Virus record (IMG/VR): IMGVR_UViG_3300032322_001268
Location: 1 to 42,553 of that record
DNA length: 42,553 nucleotides
Source: a virus
Strand: one strand, 5' to 3'
Shown: positions 16,901 through 23,969 of the stretch, piece by piece
Layout of the letters: each line of letters begins with the position of its first letter
Position numbering within the stretch: position 1 is the first letter of the stretch
Notes under the pieces: generated by a model
Databases searched by the model: none
What the model was told of the DNA's origin: nothing
Seen by the model: only the letters and a program-made list of their open reading frames with translations
Translations under genes and position numbers: made by a program

Positions 16901-17236
16901 CGGGATCACGCGGGGCGCACGCGCAAAACCAGAATTTGGGTCATAGCTCGTGCGCGTGGCGAACCTGTTCGCCGTAGCCGCATCACCCAAGTGGATGCCG
17001 AGCTGATCGGGCGAAATGAACGGATCCAGTTCGTCAATCGGGTGCGACACCTCAGTGCCGTGGTAGAGCCGAAGCGGGCCGCCGTCAGCGCGCACCTGTC
17101 GCGGCACGTCAGGCATGTACTTCGACGGGCTCACCTGCCCCGGCGCTCGCTTCTTGGCCTCCTTCGCCCGGTTCAGCTCCAGCCTGCCGCCAAAGGACTT
17201 TGCCGTCATCAATGCAGAACGAATTGGCCCGCTCAT
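13922..17236 (-). CDS. Polyvalent protein: two ADP-ribosyltransferase-like domains plus GNAT-like domain (1104 aa)
   Basis: Region 1 (about 55-262): LYHGTEVS, GIHLGDAATANRFA, KHGYDGVVYLNRYE and SYIAFDAGQLESPFG follow the order of ART-PolyVal domains, with His/Tyr at the first strand and Glu near 205 as candidate catalytic residues. Region 2 (about 300-405) has TIQNVYVAEPFRRSKVATGLL, a GNAT acetyltransferase acetyl-CoA loop. Region 3 (about 428-560) is a second ART-like unit (YTGTSKDKDF, TWLTDDPKEASDYA, VIPAYVRIENPY, KGHDAW, IKSAIGNSGAYN). Region 4 (about 630-870) includes AVHDYYGHVKEGVGF and is unassigned. ADGGEV and AEGGTV link the regions. It overlaps the portal stop by ATGA. A packaged, injected host-modifying protein is the likeliest role (inference); activity is unproven. 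Confidence 0.75.
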   Translation of the reverse strand: MSGPIRSALMTAKSFGGRLELNRAKEAKKRAPGQVSPSKYMPDVPRQVRADGGPLRLYHGTEVSHPIDELDPFISPDQLGIHLGDAATANRFATRTSYDPNSGFARAPRVIPFDAKMQNPLRLHDKHGTWDPSMVYKQLVEKGLEKYNPQVEERLANLESGSGPTGDSVAHHGTSLRYQKQAVQEVHDMIRKHGYDGVVYLNRYEMPTDEAKARMEDVKRPGYIMRGQLSKMTDDEFKKHFPEATDSYIAFDAGQLESPFGKGPGVGYADGGEVDDQDPTPQGAAYASENDLLQPIGKSRMVGDEKMLFDDGMYKAGVSGFSMNNRKSIRYLHHDENGNPIGALQIQTEGPRSKNATIQNVYVAEPFRRSKVATGLLKRARQDFDVKHSTDLTTAGRGFAKAVKSAGGEVEGGLDQFFGPTHQSLRRRYYTGTSKDKDFTAFQESRHGTWLTDDPKEASDYAEQNDSQGYRQGPGWTYEKTNTASRVIPAYVRIENPYTGELPDFVRTDNYKKAQSDWFDTLRRKGHDAWVPASGEGRLVVKLTNQGTHIKSAIGNSGAYNLTKKHLAKAEGGTVDEQKNEAPAARLGDVAQAGGFPLAGGIRGGEGVLPASLPPHGEVDLTGLPTNIKIPKLGMSIVAAHNPVIRQAARDYARAAGIDYNPPTSYQRVDPERATRIAHAYENMEHDPSHPLVKASYEALKQETLAQYQAAKAAGLKAEFYPDPTKDPYRSQPRLMSEDVNKNNHMYVYPTDAGFGTGQQPEEHENNPLLGDSGERWNGKPVTFNDLFRAVHDYYGHVKEGVGFRGDGEENAWRSHAAMYSPLARIAMGSETRGQNSLLNYGPNGERNRNASTDDTFFSPQKLGVLPVWVHHDGAEFIKPEERAQMEAIYKNFGVDPEGVVGASIRNSMSVFPKPQRMFPEEARPPGGQYLAMPDKRDITGHKAAAATIGVQPGGKPFFKASADAVEQTGSTGRGTAMARANLFKQKAGWKWLNAPEEHASTDTIVSVEHRGKHHYALNAHFPRGVDLARYENSPTEPRLRPTTTGNVELGPQAGSILVRGKEHPVYRHVVVKKAGGLVAPQYENPVKLAKKALMAAKKTGSRS

Positions 17237-19608
17237 TTCCTCTCGCGCCCCTCTGAATCTGTCCTCGCCATCAATTCGTGGGCGTGCCGAACGTGCTCGC
17301 TCAAGTGGTCACGCTCCTGCAACGCCGAGGCGTGCTTTCGCTCCGACTCCGCCTTGATGCTGTCGCTCTCCAGCCGCATCTTCTCGATGGTCACGTCGGA
17401 CTGCCGGTCGAGATCGCGGTTCTGGTCGTCAGCCGCAGCACGCTCCTGCTTGAACTGCAGATCCTTGGCCTTCAGTTGAAGGTTCAGGATCTTTGTCGGA
17501 TCCTCCTGCGGCACCAGCCCGCCCTGCGCATAATCCTGCTTGGACTTTGCCACGTCGGCCTGCGCACGCATCATGTCGGCCTGATCCCGGATGGAATCGG
17601 ACTGGATCTTGGCCTTGGCCAAGGCCTCCTTCAGATTGGCATCGCGGTTCTTGAGCTTGAGCTCCTCCATGCCCTTCAGCACTTCAGGCGGCGGAGATTT
17701 CTGGTTTTGCTCCGGAGCCATGAACTGCTCCGGGTTGTTCCAGCCAATGGCCTGCAGCGCGGCCTTATCGACCGCCACGGGGTCGTAGAGGCTGGGGTTC
17801 GCCCCCTGAAGCTGCTTCAGGGCCATGATCTTCATCAGGCGCTGGCCGTGGCTGGCGGTGTTCGGGTCGGCCTGCGGCACCAGATCGACCTGATCGAGCG
17901 CCATCAGGAACACCTGCTCATCCCACGGCAGCGCGGGCTTGCGGTTGCGCTGCCAGAAGCTCTCCGGGTTCTCTCGGAAACACCGGACGATCAGGGCGAA
18001 CTCCTCGGCCTGCGCCGCATGCATGCGCTTGTGGACGGCGTTCATGACCTTGGTGGCCTGCTCGATCATGGCCAGCGTGGTGCCCACAGGCGCGTCAGGG
18101 CGGCCTTCGCCCACCTGAAGCTCCGACGTGCCGCCGACGCGCATGCCGGTCTGGGCGATGTTCTCGACCAACTGCATGAGGGCCGCGCTGGGCTCCTTGT
18201 AGGGCAACGGCATGATGGCTTGGCTGATCGGCATGCCGCCGGTCTTTACCAGCGCACCCCCGCCCGGCGGGACGCGGAAGATGTTTGTGTTCTGGCGAGC
18301 GCCGACGTCCGACATGAGGAATCCGGGGAAATTCGAGAACATGCCTGCATCGAGCAGCTCGCGCCATGCCGCAGTGATCGCGTTGGTCGTGTTGCCCAGA
18401 ATGTGGAGCAGGCCGATGTCGTAGAAGCCGAGCCCCGGCACGAAGGTGTACTTGACGAAATTGACGCGGGCTTCGGGAAGGTCCTTCGTGTCCTCGTCGT
18501 AGTTCCGGACGATGGACAGGATCTTGCGGCTCGAGACGTCGATGGTCACCCGGTAGGGGATTTCGAGGCCGGTGATCTTGCCCTTGCGCTTGTGCTGAAA
18601 GCCGGGGATGTCCAGCTCGCAGTAGATCTCATAGATCTCGCGGTCGCGCTCGTCGGAGTTTGCGCTCGAATTGGAGATGCCCTGAATTGCGTTCTTCTCC
18701 TGCTGCACGCCGTCGAGGTTCAGCGCCAGCGGCGTCGAGAGATCGTCGTCCTTGTAGACGCCCAGAATCTGCATGCGCTTCACGACGCTCGACCGCATGA
18801 TGATGCGGTGGGTGATGCGCTTGGCGTTGCTCAGGTCCGTCGCGGATTGGTTCACGATCAGGTCGTCGGCATCGACGGATTCGGAAACCGGGCGGCTTCG
18901 CAGCGGGCAGAAATAGACCTTCTTGAAGGCCGTGCCGCCGAAGCCCAGCATCAGCAGCATGCGGTCTGTGTCGGGGTAGTATTCCGTGGCCGTGCTGGTC
19001 AGGTAGTGGTTCAGGTCGCGCTCCAGCGCGTTGGCGATCTGGTCCCGCTGCAGATTGGGGTTGTTGCCGTCCTCGCGGATCTTCACCGGCCCGTCCGTGG
19101 GCAGCAGCTCGCTGCGGGCATTTGCTTGGAAGCGCAATACAGCCTCCAGCAGGAGCGGGTGGCGGACCTTGCTCATGCCCTCGACCGGCGCGCCATCGGC
19201 GGTGCCCTGCTGGCTGGGCAGCTCGATCTTGAGCCCCAGCAGCTTGAGCCCGGTCGCCCGGTTCTCAATCCAATCCTGTCGGCTCTGGATGTCGTCGCGC
19301 ACGCCGCGCAGCAGCTCCTCGGAGATCTCGGAGAGCTTCATCTCCGGAATGTCGTCCACCAGATTGTCGAACCACTCTCGGTTGAACTCTTGACCGTTGG
19401 CTTGGGCGAGCGGCGTGCCGTCAATGCTGACGGTGATCGACCCGTCCGGGTGCTCGATGGACAGGATGTTGCCCTTGTCGTCCATCTTCGGCGCGTCTTC
19501 GCCCTCCGGGGCGTCCTCGATGACGATGTCGGTGTCGTCGCCGGTCAGCGCCTCTTCTTCGGGATAGACCTGACGGATTGAGGGCGACAGCCCCGGCATC
19601 ATTGGCAT
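17233..19608 (-). CDS. Portal protein (791 aa)
   Basis: Immediately follows TerL, as portals usually do. The acidic N-terminus (about 1-60) precedes a body with WFDNLVDDIPEM, GLKIELPSQQG, RHPLLLEAVLRFQANARSELLP (about 150-170), and VRVNFVKYTFVPGLGFYDIGLLHILGNTTNAITAAWRELLDAG-type membrane-free helices (about 395-435), all typical of long podovirus portals. Residues about 635-790 form a long coiled coil (EELKLKNRDANLKEALAKA onward) like the barrel of P22-type portals. The length is close to that class (700-800). It has its own promoter and lies behind the TerL terminator. It forms the dodecameric DNA channel at the capsid vertex. Confidence 0.85.
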   Translation of the reverse strand: MPMMPGLSPSIRQVYPEEEALTGDDTDIVIEDAPEGEDAPKMDDKGNILSIEHPDGSITVSIDGTPLAQANGQEFNREWFDNLVDDIPEMKLSEISEELLRGVRDDIQSRQDWIENRATGLKLLGLKIELPSQQGTADGAPVEGMSKVRHPLLLEAVLRFQANARSELLPTDGPVKIREDGNNPNLQRDQIANALERDLNHYLTSTATEYYPDTDRMLLMLGFGGTAFKKVYFCPLRSRPVSESVDADDLIVNQSATDLSNAKRITHRIIMRSSVVKRMQILGVYKDDDLSTPLALNLDGVQQEKNAIQGISNSSANSDERDREIYEIYCELDIPGFQHKRKGKITGLEIPYRVTIDVSSRKILSIVRNYDEDTKDLPEARVNFVKYTFVPGLGFYDIGLLHILGNTTNAITAAWRELLDAGMFSNFPGFLMSDVGARQNTNIFRVPPGGGALVKTGGMPISQAIMPLPYKEPSAALMQLVENIAQTGMRVGGTSELQVGEGRPDAPVGTTLAMIEQATKVMNAVHKRMHAAQAEEFALIVRCFRENPESFWQRNRKPALPWDEQVFLMALDQVDLVPQADPNTASHGQRLMKIMALKQLQGANPSLYDPVAVDKAALQAIGWNNPEQFMAPEQNQKSPPPEVLKGMEELKLKNRDANLKEALAKAKIQSDSIRDQADMMRAQADVAKSKQDYAQGGLVPQEDPTKILNLQLKAKDLQFKQERAAADDQNRDLDRQSDVTIEKMRLESDSIKAESERKHASALQERDHLSEHVRHAHELMARTDSEGRERK

Positions 19609-19638
19609 GGTGGGTTCCCCAATGGAATTTGGGAACGG

Positions 19639-19667
19639 ATACTACCATCAATGGTTGGGGGTCGCAA
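19639..19667 (-). promoter_or_regulatory. Promoter for the portal gene
   Basis: Reading leftward: -35 TTGCGA (19667-19662), 17-base spacer, -10 TAGTAT (19644-19639), about 30 bases before the portal ATG and right behind the TerL terminator. Confidence 0.55.
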
Positions 19668-19671
19668 TTCG

Positions 19672-19715
19672 GGAAAAAAGGGCGCGAACCGTGGGTGGGT
19701 TAGCGGCTCGCGCCC
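19672..19715 (-). terminator. Terminator after TerL
   Basis: GGGCGCGA (19680-19687) pairs with TCGCGCCC (19708-19715) and six T residues follow on the minus strand (19679-19674). A classical intrinsic terminator that separates packaging genes from the head operon. Confidence 0.8.
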
Positions 19716-19759
19716 TAGGTGCACATCGGGGAGGATGCCCGACTTGTATACCTTGCGTA

Positions 19760-21421
19760 TCAGACCTCGTAAAGCGGTGCCGTGCGGGACGGCGCAGTCT
19801 TCTCCCGGTCGAGGGCCTCCAGATGCTCTGCGGCCCGGCTCAGGAGCCCGGCGGAGCGCAGGTGGCGCAGTGCCATGCTCACCGTGTCTACCAAATCGTC
19901 GTGCTTTGCCCTTGGAAATTGAGCGCACTGCGTGATGACCTGATCGGCCCACGCGCGGTCAGGGGCGTAGATGAGCCCCTCCGCGAACAGGTGCTGGACC
20001 GAATAGAGGCGGCTGATCTTGTCTTGAGATCCCGGATTCACGATCTGCACGCCCCACGGCTCGCTGCCGTAGAGCCTGCGGATCTCTTGCGCCACGCTCA
20101 GGCCTGACGCCTTGCCCTCGATCAGCAGCAGATCGACCTTCAGGCGCGTGCAGCTCTCCGCGATCTTCACCACAAGCTCATGCAGCGGCAGGCGCACCTG
20201 CCACGCATGCATCATCATCAGCTTGGGGTGCTGCTCCGCGTATTCGCGTTCAATTGACATGGAATATTCGTGCAGGGTTCCGTTCCGGGCGACGACCTTC
20301 GTGGCCTGCGCCACGGTATCGACCGAGTAGATCCCCCAAACCGTCAGCGCCGACAGGTCGTTCTCTGATTTCTCTGTGTAGGCCGTGTCCACGCTGGCGA
20401 TGACATAGTCCATCATGGGATAGGCGTCGGCGTCCCATAGCTGCCACCAATCGCGCTTGATGATGCCGCCACCGCGCGGCTCAGGCGTCTGCTGGAATTG
20501 CCCGGCGGTCGCGTAGGGCCCCATGGCCTTCTCGTCGCGATCCACGACCTCAATCGGAAACCGCTCAGGAAACAGCAGCTCGCCGTCCTCTGTGCGCGGA
20601 TCCCGATAATCGAGCATGGTGGGCGCTGCCCGCGTTGGATCGTAGCGCATGGGCAGCATGATGTGATCGTAGCCCAGCTCCTTGTCGAGGATGATTCCGC
20701 TCACGTCCTCTTCGTGCAGGCGCTGCATGACGACGACGATGGCCGACGATTTCGGATTGTTCAGGCGGGTGGGTACGGCCTCGAGGAACCACTGGTTCGT
20801 GCTGTCGCGGACGGCGTCGGAGTTTGCTCCGTCCACGGACAGTGGGTCGTCGATGACCACCCTGTCGCCTCGGGCACCCGTGATCGACCCGGCGGCAGCG
20901 GCCTGCCGGAACCCCGTTGCCGTGTTCTCGAACTTGGTCTTCTGGTTCTGGTCGCCGGTCAGCTTCACGCGGTCGCCCCAGTGGCTCTGATACCATTCCG
21001 ACATCAGCAGGCGGCGCATGCGCAGGCCGTCGCGGATGGCGAGATCTTGGCTGTGTGAGGCGCACACATAGCGCATGTGCGGCATGTTCATTGGCCCCCA
21101 CTCCCACGCAGGCCAGAAGACGCCGACCGTCAGGCTCTTCATGGTGCCCGGAGGGACGTTGATCAGCAGCCGGTTGTACGGCGTGCCGTCCTCGATCTCC
21201 AGCCCGGCGGTGATGGCCTCAAGGTGGGCGCAGAGGAAATCGATGTGCCAGCCGTGCACGTAGGGCTGGCCGGGCTCAATGACGCTCCACGCCTTCCTGA
21301 TGAAGTAGGCGAGGGATTGCTCGCACCTGCGCTTCTCGATGGCCCGCCGCAGCTCGCTTGAGTCAATTGGCGCTGCAACGCCGGTAAGGCGGGCGATGTG
21401 CGGGAGCTGGACGATGGCCAT
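19760..21421 (-). CDS. terL: Terminase large subunit (553 aa)
   Basis: ATP-driven DNA packaging motor and nuclease. Walker A is NVPPGTMKS (88-96), Walker B VVIDDP (188-193), and a coupling motif follows near SSAIVVVMQR (225-233). The RNase H-like nuclease domain shows its three acidic sites: ASVDTAY (D345), LLLIEGKASG (E435) and KHDDLVD (D508/D509). Length is normal for this family. The start shares one base with the upstream 78-residue gene stop (TGATG). The small subunit is not adjacent but lies 6.5 kb upstream at 27949-28485, which is unusual. Confidence 0.96.
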   Translation of the reverse strand: MAIVQLPHIARLTGVAAPIDSSELRRAIEKRRCEQSLAYFIRKAWSVIEPGQPYVHGWHIDFLCAHLEAITAGLEIEDGTPYNRLLINVPPGTMKSLTVGVFWPAWEWGPMNMPHMRYVCASHSQDLAIRDGLRMRRLLMSEWYQSHWGDRVKLTGDQNQKTKFENTATGFRQAAAAGSITGARGDRVVIDDPLSVDGANSDAVRDSTNQWFLEAVPTRLNNPKSSAIVVVMQRLHEEDVSGIILDKELGYDHIMLPMRYDPTRAAPTMLDYRDPRTEDGELLFPERFPIEVVDRDEKAMGPYATAGQFQQTPEPRGGGIIKRDWWQLWDADAYPMMDYVIASVDTAYTEKSENDLSALTVWGIYSVDTVAQATKVVARNGTLHEYSMSIEREYAEQHPKLMMMHAWQVRLPLHELVVKIAESCTRLKVDLLLIEGKASGLSVAQEIRRLYGSEPWGVQIVNPGSQDKISRLYSVQHLFAEGLIYAPDRAWADQVITQCAQFPRAKHDDLVDTVSMALRHLRSAGLLSRAAEHLEALDREKTAPSRTAPLYEV

Positions 21422-21657
21422 CAGTGCCTCTTGTGCCCCTCGACGTCCATGGCGAGCTTGATGTCATTCAGGAGCCCGAACATGTCGTAGACATTCTTCT
21501 CGATCTGCTCCGCGAAGAACTCGACCGATTGCACCCCGACCGATTCTCCACACGCCTTTGCATGGTCGCGCATGAGGTTTTCGATCAGCTCTACGCGGTC
21601 CACCGCCTTGAAGAAGGACGCGAACAGCTCGTCAGTTGACTTTATAGGTTTGTCCAT
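21421..21657 (-). CDS. 78-aa helical protein directly upstream of TerL
   Basis: Starts MDKPIKSTDELFASFFKAVD and is predicted mostly helical, with EFFAEQIEKNVYDMFGLLND. Not recognised. GGAG ten bases before ATG 21657 supports this start; an in-frame GTG at 21660 is possible. It is translationally coupled to TerL by TGATG and so may be a packaging accessory, but it lacks the helix-turn-helix and GRPxxY signatures of the TerS candidate elsewhere. Confidence 0.65.
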   Translation of the reverse strand: MDKPIKSTDELFASFFKAVDRVELIENLMRDHAKACGESVGVQSVEFFAEQIEKNVYDMFGLLNDIKLAMDVEGHKRH

Positions 21658-21895
21658 CACCAAATATCTCCTTTATGCCAGCATAGGTTTCGCCATGGAA
21701 CATGATGGGTGTCCCCTCCCCAAACCACACCTCCTCGAGCTTTTCAGTCAGCTCAATAGCCTCGTTCAGAGTCACGCGGTGCTGCCTCATCACGAGCTTC
21801 ACGATCTTGGTGAAGTCATAGACCAGCGTGATCTGGTCGCACCGCAGCGCGTAGCCGATCACCGCATCGCGAAGCTCAGGCATCTCTATGTACAT
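21632..21895 (-). CDS. 87-aa small accessory protein
   Basis: Begins MYIEMPELRDAVIGYALRCD; mostly helical with a Glu-rich stretch (LNEAIELTEKLEEVWFGEG) and an end that reads FGDGQTYKVN. Not recognised. Start 21895 sits inside the 3' end of the methyltransferase gene (20-base overlap) with a weak AGAAG; ATG 21883 is an alternative. It overlaps the next gene by 26 bases, as is common in this cluster. Confidence 0.6.
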   Translation of the reverse strand: MYIEMPELRDAVIGYALRCDQITLVYDFTKIVKLVMRQHRVTLNEAIELTEKLEEVWFGEGTPIMFHGETYAGIKEIFGDGQTYKVN

Positions 21896-22463
21896 CGGCG
21901 GCTTCTTGTTCAACGCGGTCCTCCTTCGGCTTGGGCAATGGCATAAAGGCCGGGCCATCAAAGCCCCACGCATACCAGCACACGTCCATAGTCGGGTTCC
22001 CCTGACCTGTCACGTCGATGCGGAACGTCAGCGGCATCACCCGGCTGGGCGGATGCTCTGCGAACAGCGGCAGCCTGCTGGCGGCGTTCCAGTAGTTCGC
22101 CTTGAGCAGCAGGGCGACATGCGAGGTGTAGAACAGCGCCCGGCGGATGAAGACCTCGGCCAGACTGAACGGTGGGTTCGTGACGATGGCGAAGTGGCCG
22201 TTGGCTCGCACGATAGCTGTCTTTGCAAAATCGATCTTGGCCGCGCCTTCCATCCGGGGATCGATGTCGGAGCACGTCACGGTGTGACCGTGCTGGCTCA
22301 GAACGCGCGCCATAGCGCCATCGCCGCAGGCAGGCTCCCAAATGCGCCGGGGAAGGTCCAGCGCCCTGCGCATCGCCTCTGTGGCCGCCCACGGCGTCGG
22401 ATAGAAGTCACCGGCGCGGCGCTTGCCGTTGCCGCCCGCCATGGCGGCACCGATGTTCGTCAT
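21876..22463 (-). CDS. DNA methyltransferase, N6-adenine type (195 aa)
   Basis: A SAM-dependent methyltransferase. Motif I is WEPACGDGAM (42-51), the acidic motif II end is SDID (65-68), and motif IV is TNPPF (95-99), typical of N6-adenine or N4-cytosine DNA methylases. The order (SAM motif before NPPF) differs from CcrM-like beta-class enzymes. At 195 residues it lacks a clear separate target-recognition domain, so the recognised sequence cannot be predicted. FYPTPWAATEAM near the N-terminus is a usual phage methylase opening. It overlaps its upstream neighbour by ATGA. Roles could be restriction evasion or marking of phage promoters (inference). Confidence 0.85.
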   Translation of the reverse strand: MTNIGAAMAGGNGKRRAGDFYPTPWAATEAMRRALDLPRRIWEPACGDGAMARVLSQHGHTVTCSDIDPRMEGAAKIDFAKTAIVRANGHFAIVTNPPFSLAEVFIRRALFYTSHVALLLKANYWNAASRLPLFAEHPPSRVMPLTFRIDVTGQGNPTMDVCWYAWGFDGPAFMPLPKPKEDRVEQEAADVHRDA

Positions 22464-22864
22464 GTCTCGCCCCGCGCCATGTCTTCATCGCCATCGTCTT
22501 CATCGTCTGCAGGATCCCAGTACGGAAGGCCCGGAAGATCCAGCGGGTCGAGGTAATGGCTGGCGCTCCAGTGTGCCCAAAGGCGCGGTGCCGGGCTGAT
22601 ATTCCAATCGCAGCCAGCCTCAACCATCCATTCCTGCTGGTCCTCGCGCCAGTGGATGATGTCGTAGTAGGTCTTGTCCTCATAGGGTGGGCGCTCGACG
22701 CCGATCAGAACCCGATCCTTCGGGGCCTTGTCATCAAGCGGCTTCGGCGTCACCATCGCCCGCAGGCGCTCGATTTCGTCGGCAGCCTTGCCCATGACTT
22801 CACAGCATTCATCGTAATCATCAGGTGAAGTAGAGCGCAGCAGTTCCACGATGTCAGTCATCAT
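22460..22864 (-). CDS. Ead/Ea22-like accessory protein (134 aa)
   Basis: Begins MMTDIVELLRSTSPDDYDE and has KAADEIERLRAMV (about 26-38), an N-terminal helix common to Ead/Ea22-type phage accessory proteins. A Trp-rich middle follows (DIIHWREDQQEWMVEAGCDW ... LWAHWSASHY), then an acidic tail (PADDEDDGDEDMARGE). GAGGAGAAA directly precedes the ATG. Function unknown. Confidence 0.65.
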   Translation of the reverse strand: MMTDIVELLRSTSPDDYDECCEVMGKAADEIERLRAMVTPKPLDDKAPKDRVLIGVERPPYEDKTYYDIIHWREDQQEWMVEAGCDWNISPAPRLWAHWSASHYLDPLDLPGLPYWDPADDEDDGDEDMARGET

Positions 22865-22903
22865 TTTCTCCTCTCATGCGACGCGGTGTTGACGGGTTGT
22901 TAA

Positions 22904-23101
22904 TTAGTCATCCCGCCTCCCAGCGGTCCAATTGGCTTGCATCCTGACCTCGCGGTTCGGCACGCACCATATCTCCCGGCTGGAGTCGAGCGCGACCACC
23001 CAGATCAGGTCCGCTTCAAAGCCGTAGTCAATTACGGCAAATGCCCAGCCGTCGCCCTTGACGGTTGACATTGGAATTGGCGGTTCAAGCCTTGTCAGCA
23101 T
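22904..23101 (-). CDS. 65-aa conserved phage protein
   Basis: Begins MLTRLEPPIPMSTVKGDGW; the core reads GWAFAVIDYGFEADLIWVVALD then EIWCVPNREVRMQANWT. This compact beta-rich core is familiar from many alphaproteobacterial phages as a small protein of unknown function (from memory). GGAGGAGAAG nine bases upstream makes ATG 23101 certain enough. The upstream stop lies inside the binding site spacing. Confidence 0.7.
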   Translation of the reverse strand: MLTRLEPPIPMSTVKGDGWAFAVIDYGFEADLIWVVALDSSREIWCVPNREVRMQANWTAGRRDD

Positions 23102-23102
23102 G

Positions 23103-23513
23103 TCACTTCTCCTCCAGTGTGGCGCGGGCTTTACAGCCAGAGCAGCGTGTATCATCCAGTTTGCCGCACAGAGGGCCAGCAGGACCTTCGCAAAACGTGT
23201 CGGCATACCACTCCAGCGCCGCCCGCAGCTTCTCATTTTCTTTGGCAGTCCCCCAAAGCAAGCCTTCCACTTTTGAGGCGTGCTTATCGGCATAGGCAAT
23301 ATCAGCCCGCATCTTCTTCACCTCGACACGGAGGCGCTCGCTCTCGCGCACCCAGTCATCATGTGCATCGTGCACGGTGTTGTAGTCGCGGCCCACCTTT
23401 TCCACCTCGGCACGGAGGCGGGCGATCTCGGCGGCGGCTTCATCGCGGGTATCGTTGATCTTCCCCTCGTCATGCTCAGACCAGTCGAGCAGCCTTTCTA
23501 CAATGTCACTCAT
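23103..23513 (-). CDS. Coiled-coil accessory protein with C-terminal cysteine motif (136 aa)
   Basis: Begins MSDIVERLLDWSEHDE, then RDEAAAEIARLRAEVEKVG, a coiled coil through about residue 95, and a C-terminal Cys cluster (FCEGPAGPLCGKLDDTRCSGCKAR), which could bind a metal. The MSDIVERL start followed by AAAEIxRLR is the Ead/Ea22-like pattern. Function unknown. It overlaps the upstream gene stop by eight bases. Confidence 0.65.
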   Translation of the reverse strand: MSDIVERLLDWSEHDEGKINDTRDEAAAEIARLRAEVEKVGRDYNTVHDAHDDWVRESERLRVEVKKMRADIAYADKHASKVEGLLWGTAKENEKLRAALEWYADTFCEGPAGPLCGKLDDTRCSGCKARATLEEK

Positions 23514-23778
23514 TGCTTGTTTCCTTCAATGCTCTGATGGCGGCGGCGCGGTTAACCAGCAGCAACCGATGCTCGGTACAGAGTTCCTGATAATGTTCCG
23601 TGACTACCTTCGCAGCTTCCTCCAGCGCCTCTGCGCGGATGAACGGGCGCATGGCGTTGATGGCGGCGAGGGCACTATCTTCAAACGATCCGATTATCTC
23701 GTCGTCTGGTGTGAGATAACCTTCCGCAAAAGCCAAGGCCAGCGCAACAACCTCTATCTGCTCTGGTGTGGTGGTCAT
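23506..23778 (-). CDS. 90-aa accessory protein of the TPEQ/ALEEAA type
   Basis: Begins MTTTPEQIEVVALALAFAEG and has AALAAINAMRPF-type wording (SALAAINAMRPFIRAEALEEAAKVV), then a Leu-rich end. The helix-AAIxAM/W pattern relates it loosely to the neighbouring genes at 23775-23969 and 24553-24786. GGAG ten bases upstream supports ATG 23778; it overlaps the upstream stop by ATGA. Function unknown. Confidence 0.62.
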   Translation of the reverse strand: MTTTPEQIEVVALALAFAEGYLTPDDEIIGSFEDSALAAINAMRPFIRAEALEEAAKVVTEHYQELCTEHRLLLVNRAAAIRALKETSNE

Positions 23779-23969
23779 GCGCTTGACTCCTGTGGCAGGG
23801 GGAGGATGAGACGGGCAGGAGGTGGGTCGGAAGCTGGACGCACCCCCGGCCACGCATTGAGGGCGGCGGCGATAGCTGCGGTGCAGTTCCGGGCAGACAA
23901 TGGTCGCCCAAGTAAAGCCTGCTCAAGAGTCTTGACCACCTCATCAGGTATCTGTTCAGGCGAGATCAC
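23775..23969 (-). CDS. 64-aa accessory protein with GTG start
   Basis: Starts at a GTG (23969) that overlaps the upstream stop as GTGA, with GGGGGAAGGA just before it. The protein reads ISPEQIPDEVVKTLEQALLG, then AAIAAALNAWPGVRPASD and a tail LILPLPQESSA. The same tail (LILPLPQEN) ends the 77-residue gene at 24553-24786, and the DNA there matches over 24 bases with two differences. Function unknown. Confidence 0.6.
   Translation of the reverse strand: MISPEQIPDEVVKTLEQALLGRPLSARNCTAAIAAALNAWPGVRPASDPPPARLILPLPQESSA

Noticed and set aside
17278-19581. Very long plus-strand open frame (767 codons) opposite the portal gene
   Set aside because: It is antisense to a well-supported portal gene in GC-rich DNA, lacks any recognisable motif and has no binding site; a codon-bias shadow.
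21421-21657. TerS assignment for the small gene beside TerL
   Set aside because: It lacks the DNA-binding pattern; the 178-aa protein at 27949-28485 has the full TerS signature.
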